From: an uncultured Corynebacterium sp. | GTDB lineage: Bacteria > Actinomycetota > Actinomycetes > Mycobacteriales > Mycobacteriaceae | NCBI RefSeq assembly: GCF_943912665.1 | Contig: NZ_CALTVG010000087.1 | Span: 1-7,160, forward strand | Reading direction: 5' to 3' | DNA: 7,160 nt | In this document: piece after piece, positions 1-5,402 of the stretch | How the letters are laid out: each line of letters opens with the position of its first letter | Position numbering within the stretch: the first letter of the stretch is position 1 | Notes under the pieces: model-generated | What the model saw: only the letters and a program-made list of their open reading frames with translations | Told to the model about the DNA's origin: nothing | Database searches by the model: none | Translations under genes and position numbers: made by a program

Positions 1-286
1 TGCTGTCGGTGCGCAGAACCTTGGTACGCAGGATGGTGTCGTTCAGGTTCAGGCGGCGGTCAAGCTCGAGTACCGATGCGGACTCGCACTCAAGGGTAAC
101 GACGGCGTAGATGCCCTCTTCCTTCTTGTTGATGGCGTAAGCAAGACGACGCTTGCCCCATACATCAACGTTTTCAACCTTGCCGCCGTCCTTACGGACA
201 ACTTCCAGGAACTTGTCTAGGGACGGGGATACGGTGCGCTCATCCTGGTTAGGATCCAGAATAATCATGACTTCGTAGTGACGCAC
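1..286 (-). CDS. rpsF: 30S ribosomal protein S6 (3' end cut by window edge)
   Basis: Ribosomal protein S6 binds 16S rRNA together with S18 in the platform of the 30S subunit. The translation begins [12 protein letters not shown] and contains [21 protein letters not shown], then [11 protein letters not shown] and ends near [10 protein letters not shown], which closely matches actinobacterial S6 (M. tuberculosis S6 starts MRPYEIM). About 95 codons are visible, close to the usual 96 or so, so only the last codon or codons and the stop should be missing. I chose the GTG at 286 as start. The in-frame ATG at 295 would add three residues but touches the Shine-Dalgarno sequence itself (AGGAGGTGA, 303 down to 295), whereas GTG lies 8 nt beyond it and gives the family's usual N-terminus. 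In this group ssb, rpsR and rplI normally follow, outside the window. The leader carries stem-loops described separately. Confidence 0.96.
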   Translation of the reverse strand, partial: MRHYEVMIILDPNQDERTVSPSLDKFLEVVRKDGGKVENVDVWGKRRLAYAINKKEEGIYAVVTLECESASVLELDRRLNLNDTILRTKVLRTDS

Positions 287-294
287 GGACCTCA

Positions 295-303
295 TCACCT
301 CCT
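295..303 (-). promoter_or_regulatory. Strong Shine-Dalgarno of rpsF that decides the start
   Basis: On the minus strand the nine bases read AGGAGGTGA, a full complement to the anti-Shine-Dalgarno end of 16S rRNA. Its last base is the A of an in-frame ATG at 295, so that ATG has no usable spacing. The GTG at 286 is 8 nt downstream, which is normal spacing. It is the strongest ribosome-binding site I see in the window, as expected for a ribosomal protein gene. Confidence 0.85.
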
Positions 304-324
304 ATGGTCTAGTAATTGGTATCG

Positions 325-349
325 GCCATATCACCTTTGCGGATATGGC
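325..349 (-). promoter_or_regulatory. Stem-loop in rpsF leader, candidate S6:S18 autoregulatory element
   Basis: The minus strand forms a perfect 8-bp stem: GCCATATC (349-342) pairs with GATATGGC (332-325) around a 9-nt loop CGCAAAGGT. It ends 21 nt before the Shine-Dalgarno sequence of rpsF. Leaders of rpsF operons in several phyla carry an RNA element that binds the S6:S18 complex and features a CCG next to a hairpin. Here CCG followed by CAAAGG sits at the top of the stem. The stem is seen directly; its assignment to the S6:S18 motif is an inference from position and the CCG, not from an alignment. There is no U-run after it, so it is unlikely to be an intrinsic terminator. Confidence 0.45.
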
Positions 350-353
350 AGGA

Positions 354-377
354 GGGTCTGTTGCGTCAAGCAACCCC
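354..377 (-). promoter_or_regulatory. Second stem-loop upstream in the rpsF leader region
   Basis: Read on the minus strand, GTTGC (374-370) pairs with GCAAC (364-360) around a 5-nt loop TTGAC. The stem can be extended by GGG (377-375) with CCC (356-354) across a 3-nt bulge (359-357). It lies just upstream of the 325-349 hairpin, so the two could form a compound leader structure. It could also be the remnant of a terminator for the upstream membrane gene, but no T-run follows. A possible -10 hexamer TACTGT (386-381) lies immediately upstream, and a start point about 7 nt beyond it would fall inside the 5' arm, so the promoter position is unsettled. Confidence 0.35.
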
Positions 378-426
378 CACACAGTACCGCATTGACCGGC
401 GGAAAAGAAATCCGCGACTCCGGGCG

Positions 427-615
427 CTAGCTGCGCATCGTGGTGGCGAAGAAGATGGCGCTGCCCGCGGGAATCACCGTGAGGAACAGCAACGCCAGCA
501 GGCCCAGGACCAGGGGCCACGTCCGGTGCTCCGAGCGCTGGTACAGGTAGTATGCGCCCAGCACGCAGAAGAACCCCAGCGTGATGGACACGATGCCGAT
601 GAGGGTGAGGATCAT
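427..615 (-). CDS. Small two-helix membrane protein, 62 residues, unknown function
   Basis: I do not recognise a named family. The protein starts MILTLIGIVSITLGFF and has two hydrophobic segments, about residues 2-24 and 32-57, joined by a short polar turn (YQRSEHRTW, about 25-33) and ending in TMRS. The start is set by an ATGA overlap with the upstream glycosyltransferase stop (612-615), a classic sign of translational coupling. A longer reading from 687 would only translate the glycosyltransferase tail out of frame. A weak GGGGGA lies about 9 nt before the ATG. It is the last gene before the rpsF leader; in M. tuberculosis a different, larger gene (Rv0052) occupies this place. Its coupling suggests a role as a small partner or stabiliser of the GT87 protein or the PBP. 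That is inference only. Confidence 0.8.
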   Translation of the reverse strand: MILTLIGIVSITLGFFCVLGAYYLYQRSEHRTWPLVLGLLALLFLTVIPAGSAIFFATTMRS

Positions 616-2003
616 CGCGCGAAGTCCCCCACCAACGGGTCCCGCCCGCCGTGCGCGGCACGCACCTTGTCTTCGGACTTGCCCCACATCTGCCGCAGGA
701 CCAGGACGCCGATGGCCACGATGAAGCCATCACGGGTCAGCACGGCCAGATCGAGCATCTCCTGCGGCAAGCCCTTGTTGTCGCTTCCCAGCATGTGCCA
801 CATGAGGATGGGCCACACTAAGGCGTCGGCAAGCGCCCAGCTCATGATGAGACGCCAGCGCGGCAGCGCCAGCACCGCCGGCACCAGCAGCCACAGGGAG
901 TACTGCGGAGACCACACCTTGTTAAAGAGCAGGAACGCCATGACGATGAGGTAGATCATCTCGCCGACGCGCGGAGTCCGAGGCGTCCGCAGGCCCACCA
1001 CGGCGATGGCCGCGCAGCAGGCCAGGAAGCCCACGAGGGAGAAGGTGTTGAGGAAGTCCGGCTCGAAGTTGATGCCGAAGATACGGCTGAGCACCGCGTA
1101 GATGGTGGTCCACTCGGCGCCGCGCTCCTGATTAAGGCGGAAGAACTCACGCCACGCGTCCGGGTACTTCACGGCAATGGGGACGTTGACCACGAGCCAC
1201 GCCAGCACCGTGCCGCCAAGCATCTGCAGGAACGGCACCCAGCGCCGGTTGCGGATGGCCAGGACGAGGAAGGCACCCAGGATGAACAGCGGCCAGAGTT
1301 TAAAGGCGGTACCGAGGCCCACCAGCACTCCGGCGAGCCAGTTCTTGTGCTTAGTCACCGCGTAGAGCGCGCCCACCATAAACGCAATGGAAGGGATGTC
1401 CCAGTTGGTGAAGGCGTGGATCACCACGAGCGGGCTCGCCGCCATGAGGATGGTGTCCCAGGCGCGGTTGCCCGTCAGTCGGAAGACCATGACCACGGTG
1501 CCAATCCACACCATGGCCATGATGAGGGCGGTAAGCCCGAAGTACCAGCTGACCTCCGCCATGCCGAGCCACTTCACCGCCGGGTAGGTGGTGCGCGCCA
1601 GCCAACCGACGCCGCCCTGGAACATGCCGGCGAGCACCGGGTACTCCATGTAGCGGTCCAGGCCATCCTCTACCCACGAGTACGCGTAGGGGAAACCCGG
1701 CTCATCCAGGCCACGCCCGCCATAGAGCGGGACGATGTCGTTGTAGCAGAAGGAGGTGTACTGGCGGTTGCCGTCCCAGTTCAGGCTGATGGTCCCGTCG
1801 TCGGCGGTGCGGCTGCCGGCGCAGGTGGCCTTGCTCAAAAAGCCACAGGCCAAGAAGGTCCACGCCAGGGTGATGACCACCCGCAGGGGTGACCACCAGC
1901 TCGAACGGGGAATGCGGGCGAAGCGCCCCAACGGTCCGCCCACGGCAGCGACGGCGCCGCGGGACAGAGACTCGGAGGAGAGCGGGATTAGCTTCTGGCT
2001 CAC
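612..2003 (-). CDS. GT87-like (DUF2029) polytopic membrane glycosyltransferase
   Basis: A GT-C type integral membrane protein of about 463 residues, resembling Rv0051 of M. tuberculosis by context and the GT87 family by motifs. Family members such as PimE, AftC and MptC transfer mannose or arabinose from polyprenyl-phosphate donors outside the membrane. Numbering from the GTG at 2006, a helix at about 42-58 is followed by a long outside loop with CYNDIVPLYGGRGLDEPGFPY (87-107); Asp90 is the best candidate for the early-loop catalytic acid. About ten further helices follow, with GTAFKLWPLF (232-241) and FNKVWSPQYSLWLL (361-374), both typical of the family. Cys62 and Cys87 could form a disulfide in the loop. 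Starts at 2006 and 2003 are both GTG; AGGAG (2014-2010) is 3 nt from the first and 6 nt from the second, so I prefer 2003. It begins 9 nt after the PBP stop, so the two are surely co-transcribed. Sugar and acceptor are unknown. Confidence 0.88.
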   Translation of the reverse strand: MSQKLIPLSSESLSRGAVAAVGGPLGRFARIPRSSWWSPLRVVITLAWTFLACGFLSKATCAGSRTADDGTISLNWDGNRQYTSFCYNDIVPLYGGRGLDEPGFPYAYSWVEDGLDRYMEYPVLAGMFQGGVGWLARTTYPAVKWLGMAEVSWYFGLTALIMAMVWIGTVVMVFRLTGNRAWDTILMAASPLVVIHAFTNWDIPSIAFMVGALYAVTKHKNWLAGVLVGLGTAFKLWPLFILGAFLVLAIRNRRWVPFLQMLGGTVLAWLVVNVPIAVKYPDAWREFFRLNQERGAEWTTIYAVLSRIFGINFEPDFLNTFSLVGFLACCAAIAVVGLRTPRTPRVGEMIYLIVMAFLLFNKVWSPQYSLWLLVPAVLALPRWRLIMSWALADALVWPILMWHMLGSDNKGLPQEMLDLAVLTRDGFIVAIGVLVLRQMWGKSEDKVRAAHGGRDPLVGDFAR

Positions 2004-2012
2004 CACGTTCTC

Positions 2013-4244
2013 CTATTGGTTGAGTAACTGATCTAGGCCATCGCCTATGAGTTCTTCAATGTTCGGCTGCTGCGGTTGCTCAGGCGGCGCCGGCTGAGCC
2101 GGTTGTTCCGGAGCCGGGGCGGGGTCACCGCCGTTCTCTCCGCCGCCTTCGCCCTCGCCGCCCGTCTCGGGCGCGGGGGCCTCGCCACCCTCCGGGGTGA
2201 CGGCTTCCGGCGCCGCGGGAGCCTGCGTCCAGCTCTGGGTCTGGCTCGGGTCGTACACGTAGCCGGAGCCCCAGGAACCAACGCCGTAGTTGATGGGGTA
2301 AGCCTGCGGGAAGGCCTGCTGTTCGACGTCGACAAGCGAGGTGTCCAAGATGGACTTCCAGATCCTCGTCGGCGCGTCGGAGCCGTACATGATTCCGCCG
2401 GAGCTGTTGTAGATGGCGGAGGTGTTGTCCGCGGTACCGACCCACACGGCGGTGGCCAGCTGCGGGGTGGAGCCGACCATCCAGGCGTCCTTGTTCTGAC
2501 CGGAGTCACCCAGCTGGGTGGTACCCGTCTTGGACGCCGACGGGCGCCCGCCCGCCAGCGCGCCGTTGGACCACGCAGCCACCGGGCCCATGGCCTTCAG
2601 AACGTTGTTGGCCACGTTGGCGGAGACGCGGCGCTCACCGGCATCGGTCGGGTTCTCATAGAGGACCTCGCCGGCGGCGTTCTCCACCTTCTCCACGAAG
2701 TGCGGCTGGTGCCACACGCCCTGGTTCGTCAGCGTGGCCATGGCGGTGGCCATGTCGAGCGGGCGGGACTGGTACTGGCCCAGGACCACGCCCTCGAACG
2801 GGGTGCCGCCATTCTCCGTCAGCGTCTTCTCGATTCCCGGCAGGCTGCGCGCCACACCGAGCGCGTGCGCCATGTCCGCGGTGTCCTGCATCTTGTTCTC
2901 CAGGTCATCCTGGAGGCGCAGGAAGGAAGTGTTGTAGGAGTTCTTTAGCGCCTCCGCGATGGAACAGCTACCGCAGCCACCGCCGACGTTGGTGACCGTC
3001 TGGGAACCCGGCAGCTGATACGGCGCCGAGGAGTAGTTGGTCTCGAGCCCGATGCCCTGCTGAAGGGCCGCGGCCAGCGCCATGATCTTAAACGTCGAGC
3101 CGGTCTGCAGCGGGGAGTTGGCGTAGTCCCAGCCGTTGGGATCATCGCCACCGAAGTAACCGCGAACCGCACCCGTCGCCGGGTCGATGGTCACGGCTGC
3201 CGTGCGGGCGTCATCCTGCAGGGGCTCCAGCTGGGCGTGGGCGGCGTCGGTCGACGCGTTCTGCACCGTCATGTCGATGGTGGTGGTCACCTTGAGGCCG
3301 CCGGTAGCCACCTGTTCCTCCGTGATGCCGACGCGGGAGAGCTCATCAATCACCTGGTTCTTGATGTGGCCGTAGGCGCCCGGCGCCTCGGTGTAGGCGG
3401 AGTACTCGGACGGATCGCGCGTCTGCGGGAAGGCCATCTGCGAGCGCTCGGTCTGGTCCAGGTCTCCCATCTCCACCAGGCCATCCATGACGTAGTTCCA
3501 GCGCGCCTGGGAGTCTTCCTCATCGACCCACGGGTCGAGCACGGACGGGGACTGAATCAGTCCGGCAAGCATCGCGCCCTCCTCCACCGTCAGGTCCTTG
3601 GCGTCCTTATCAAAGTAGGCGTTGGAGGCTGCCTCGATGCCGTAGGCGTTACGGCCGAAGTAGACGGTGTTGAGGTAGGCGTTGAGGATCTCTTCCTTGG
3701 ACCACTCGTTGGTCATCTTCACGGAGTAGATGAGCTCGCGGATCTTGCGCACGTAGGAGTACTCGTCGCCCACCAGCGTGTTCTTCACGTACTGCTGGGT
3801 AATGGTGGAGCCACCACCCGCGGTGCTGTCACCGGTGAGCTTGCCCAGCACCGCGCGGCCCAGGCCGGTAAAGGAGAAGCCGGAGTTGGTCCAGAACTCG
3901 CGGTCCTCCGCGGCCAGCACGGAGTCCTCCACGTAGTCCGGGATCTCATCCAGGCTCACCTGGCGGCGGTTGCCCTCCGGCGGGACGAGCTTAGCCAGCT
4001 GGGTCTGGCCATCGCCGGCGACGATGGTGGAGACCTGGCTGGCCTGCACGTCCTTGGGGTCTGGGACGTCGTACTGCGTATACGCGTAGCCAAAGAGAGC
4101 CGCGGGGACGGCCACGATCACCAGCAGGGTGACGAGCACGATCCACGGCCACCTGCGCTTGCGGTGGCCGGAGCGCTTGGCCTTTGTCGGCGTCGCCTTC
4201 CTATGGCGCGATGGCTTTTGCTGGGACGTTTCCTTTTCGGTCAC
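2013..4244 (-). CDS. ponA1: Class A penicillin-binding protein (PonA1/PBP1b type), bifunctional peptidoglycan synthase
   Basis: Polymerises lipid II into glycan strands and cross-links the peptides outside the membrane. The 743 residues comprise a Lys/Arg-rich cytoplasmic tail (1-31), a membrane anchor (about 32-55), a GT51 glycosyltransferase domain (about 85-260), a transpeptidase domain (about 345-640) and a Pro/Glu/Gly-rich tail (675-727). GT51 motifs are EDREFW (113-118, catalytic Glu113), GGSTITQQ (144-151), RKIRE (166-170) and KEEILNAYLN (183-192). Transpeptidase motifs are STFK (383-386, acylated Ser383), SYN (436-438) and KTGTT (572-576). Cys424 and Cys427 (CGSC) are near each other and could pair. 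No PASTA domain follows, which separates it from PonA2. The start is GTG at 4244 with GAGGA (4258-4254) 9 nt upstream. C. glutamicum literature calls the likely orthologue PBP1b (ponB/mrcB), so the symbol varies. The GT87 gene follows after only 6-9 nt. Confidence 0.97.
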   Translation of the reverse strand: MTEKETSQQKPSRHRKATPTKAKRSGHRKRRWPWIVLVTLLVIVAVPAALFGYAYTQYDVPDPKDVQASQVSTIVAGDGQTQLAKLVPPEGNRRQVSLDEIPDYVEDSVLAAEDREFWTNSGFSFTGLGRAVLGKLTGDSTAGGGSTITQQYVKNTLVGDEYSYVRKIRELIYSVKMTNEWSKEEILNAYLNTVYFGRNAYGIEAASNAYFDKDAKDLTVEEGAMLAGLIQSPSVLDPWVDEEDSQARWNYVMDGLVEMGDLDQTERSQMAFPQTRDPSEYSAYTEAPGAYGHIKNQVIDELSRVGITEEQVATGGLKVTTTIDMTVQNASTDAAHAQLEPLQDDARTAAVTIDPATGAVRGYFGGDDPNGWDYANSPLQTGSTFKIMALAAALQQGIGLETNYSSAPYQLPGSQTVTNVGGGCGSCSIAEALKNSYNTSFLRLQDDLENKMQDTADMAHALGVARSLPGIEKTLTENGGTPFEGVVLGQYQSRPLDMATAMATLTNQGVWHQPHFVEKVENAAGEVLYENPTDAGERRVSANVANNVLKAMGPVAAWSNGALAGGRPSASKTGTTQLGDSGQNKDAWMVGSTPQLATAVWVGTADNTSAIYNSSGGIMYGSDAPTRIWKSILDTSLVDVEQQAFPQAYPINYGVGSWGSGYVYDPSQTQSWTQAPAAPEAVTPEGGEAPAPETGGEGEGGGENGGDPAPAPEQPAQPAPPEQPQQPNIEELIGDGLDQLLNQ

Positions 4245-4265
4245 TGATCCGTGTCCTCATCAATC

Positions 4266-4287
4266 CTGTACAGAAACTGTAAATATA
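4266..4287 (-). promoter_or_regulatory. Candidate promoter and overlapping inverted repeat before the PBP gene
   Basis: The 76-nt gap between the DUF5318 and PBP genes holds an AT-rich stretch with a -10-like TATATT on the minus strand (4287-4282); a start point about 7 nt on would give a leader of some 30 nt. No clear -35 is visible. Immediately downstream, bases 4266-4280 contain overlapping dyads: CTGTACAG is a perfect 8-bp palindrome (4266-4273) and ACAG-AAA-CTGT is a perfect inverted repeat (4270-4280). A dyad over the expected start point is a common operator position. The regulator is unknown. Confidence 0.4.
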
Positions 4288-4320
4288 TGCAGCTTACCGG
4301 GGTGAACTGGGAAGCCAAAA

Positions 4321-4701
4321 CTAACCTAGAGCATAGACGGTGGCGGCCCGCAGCAGATGATTCCAGCGGCATGCCGGGCACACTTCTACGTCATGGACGG
4401 TAAATTCCAGCCCCTCGGCCGCAATGTCGGCGATTTCCCGCTCGCGGCGCGCGCTTCCTGAGCGCCGCCCCAGCGCATCGCCGTACACCCAGTGCGTCAG
4501 GCGCAGGCCCTGGCCGCAGACCGGGCATGCCTTGTGCATGTCCACGCCGTGGTGTTCGGCAGCGGCTCGGAGAAGAAAGTCCGCGTCACAGAGCTCGTCC
4601 CGGCCCAGCTTTCCCGCCTGAAAGTCGCGCAGGTGCTGGGCGCGTTCCCACTCATAGGAGACTTCGTTGCGGCGCTCCACATGCTTTGACGGTGAATTCA
4701 C
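4321..4701 (-). CDS. DUF5318 zinc-ribbon-like protein
   Basis: A 126-residue soluble protein matching what I know of Rv0049 (DUF5318) by position before ponA1 and by shared features such as ELCDADFLLRAAAEHHG, WVYGDALG, SGSAR and VHDVEVCPACRWNHL. Two CxxC pairs, Cys59/Cys62 (CPVC) and Cys108/Cys111 (CPAC), are spaced like the two halves of a zinc ribbon. The function is not known; association with the PBP operon is conserved in Corynebacteriales as far as I recall. The start used is GTG at 4701, because a -10-like TACACT ends 7 nt before it and no Shine-Dalgarno is present, which fits a leaderless mRNA. An in-frame GTG at 4680 would shorten the protein by seven residues and align better with the mycobacterial N-terminus, so the start is uncertain by that amount. 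There is no terminator before the PBP gene, so partial read-through is possible. Confidence 0.88.
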   Translation of the reverse strand: MNSPSKHVERRNEVSYEWERAQHLRDFQAGKLGRDELCDADFLLRAAAEHHGVDMHKACPVCGQGLRLTHWVYGDALGRRSGSARREREIADIAAEGLEFTVHDVEVCPACRWNHLLRAATVYALG

Positions 4702-4708
4702 CCGGGAC

Positions 4709-4714
4709 AGTGTA
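4709..4714 (-). promoter_or_regulatory. -10 hexamer TACACT for a leaderless DUF5318 transcript
   Basis: On the minus strand TACACT (4714-4709) fits the corynebacterial SigA -10 pattern TANNNT. Seven bases separate it from the GTG at 4701, so transcription would start at or next to the start codon. No -35 match is obvious, which is common in this genus. Confidence 0.5.
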
Positions 4715-4756
4715 ATGGTGCGCGGCCCGGCGATCTAGGCCACCGGCAACTACTTC

Positions 4757-4784
4757 TCCACGCAAAAGCTAATTTTTTAGTGGA
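4757..4784. promoter_or_regulatory. AT-rich dyad in divergent intergenic region, candidate MarR operator
   Basis: Between the divergent DUF5318 and MarR genes, TCCAC (4757-4761) and GTGGA (4780-4784) form an inverted repeat around an 18-nt centre. Inside it, CTAATTTTTTAG (4769-4780) is itself a palindrome (CTAA-tttt-TTAG). The two dyads do not share a centre. MarR proteins usually bind palindromes of about 16-20 bp near their own promoter, and this is the only such candidate between the two -10 elements. Assignment to the adjacent regulator is inference. Confidence 0.35.
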
Positions 4785-4812
4785 CGAACTACCGCCGCAA
4801 CCCACAAATCGC

Positions 4813-4818
4813 TACACT
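4813..4818 (+). promoter_or_regulatory. -10 hexamer TACACT for a leaderless MarR transcript
   Basis: TACACT lies 8 nt before the ATG at 4827, and the intervening TATTTTCC has no ribosome-binding site. The mRNA is therefore likely to begin at the A of the ATG. The hexamer is identical to that of the divergent DUF5318 gene. Confidence 0.55.
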
Positions 4819-4826
4819 TATTTTCC

Positions 4827-5306
4827 ATGAGTGAAGAAAACGTGGAGTCCCCCACCTCCTACGAGGAAGCCCTGGACGTCGCCCGCCAGATCCAGCCCTC
4901 CCTGAACAAGCTGATGCTAATTTTCCAGCGCACCACCGAGGGCACGTCATTGACCACGTCGCAAGTGTCCATCATGAACCAGTTGCGCCTGCGCGGCCCG
5001 TCACGCGTGAGCACCATCGCCCAAGCGGAGCTCATTCGCATGCCCACCGCGTCGAATGCGCTGTACCAATTGGAGCGCCACGGTTTTGTGGAACGCCACC
5101 GCGATGAGAAGGACCGCCGCGGCGTGCTCGTGGCCCTGACCCAGCTGGGCGAATCGGAGCTGACCATTGTCTCCCGCCAGCGCGCGGCGGCTTTGGCAGA
5201 GATTCTCCGCTGGCTCGAGCCGGAGGACATTAAGGGCGCTGACCTGCTGGTGAACCTGATCTCCAAGCTGGCGGATGTTTACCACCCCATCATGGACGGT
5301 AAATAG
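4827..5306 (+). CDS. malR: MarR-family transcriptional regulator, MalR-like
   Basis: A 159-residue dimeric DNA-binding regulator with a winged helix at about residues 42-105. The sequence runs LTTSQVSIMNQLRLRGPSRVSTIAQAE (helices up to the recognition region), RMPTASNALYQLERHGFVERHRDEKDRRGVLVALT (recognition helix, then the wing with the family signature DEKDRRG at 93-99). N-terminal (about 13-38) and C-terminal (about 107-152) helices should form the dimer interface. There is no cysteine, so direct thiol-based sensing as in OhrR is excluded; a small ligand is more likely. The position before a universal stress protein gene matches C. glutamicum malR (Cg3315), described as a regulator of malE and of envelope remodelling genes. 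The ATG at 4827 is fixed by a -10 element 8 nt upstream. Autoregulation through the upstream dyad is plausible. The family call is certain; the symbol rests on context. Confidence 0.95.
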   Translation: MSEENVESPTSYEEALDVARQIQPSLNKLMLIFQRTTEGTSLTTSQVSIMNQLRLRGPSRVSTIAQAELIRMPTASNALYQLERHGFVERHRDEKDRRGVLVALTQLGESELTIVSRQRAAALAEILRWLEPEDIKGADLLVNLISKLADVYHPIMDGK

Positions 5307-5343
5307 ACCTTTCTGGAGCCATTTTTCGGATTTTATTTTTCTG

Positions 5344-5372
5344 CCTGCAGGGGTTGATAATACTGATAACAC
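5344..5372 (+). promoter_or_regulatory. Gap before the Usp gene: palindrome, tandem repeat and possible -10
   Basis: The 96-nt gap between the MarR and Usp genes is T-rich at its left. It contains the palindrome CCTGCAGG (5344-5351) and two adjacent copies of a 9-mer, TGATAATAC (5355-5363) and TGATAACAC (5364-5372), differing at one base. GATAAT (5356-5361) within the first copy resembles a -10 hexamer and would give a leader of about 35 nt, so the Usp gene may have its own promoter besides read-through from the MarR gene. No terminator-like hairpin with a T-run separates the genes. Confidence 0.35.
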
Positions 5373-5402
5373 TAAGGAAAACAACTCCGAAACTTTAGGT
5401 GA

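Noticed and set aside
399..415. Inverted repeat GCGGA-7 nt-TCCGC just after the small membrane gene, as a terminator
   Set aside because: Only 5 bp of stem and no T-run follows on the minus strand, so intrinsic termination cannot be supported.
302..733. A 143-codon minus-strand frame covering the rpsF leader and part of the GT87 gene
   Set aside because: It is out of frame with the GT87 gene and the 62-residue membrane gene, both of which have much better support, and its Arg/Pro/His-rich product looks like a frame shadow.
316..954. A 212-codon open frame on the plus strand opposite the GT87 end and the small membrane gene
   Set aside because: It crosses two genes and an intergenic gap on the other strand, has no ribosome site and no recognisable motif.
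3237..4247. A 336-codon open frame on the plus strand opposite the PBP gene
   Set aside because: It lies wholly antisense to a PBP with all catalytic motifs intact. Its residue mix (rich in His, Gly, Arg, Val, Leu) is what a GC-rich codon pattern gives on the opposite strand, and no domain is recognisable.
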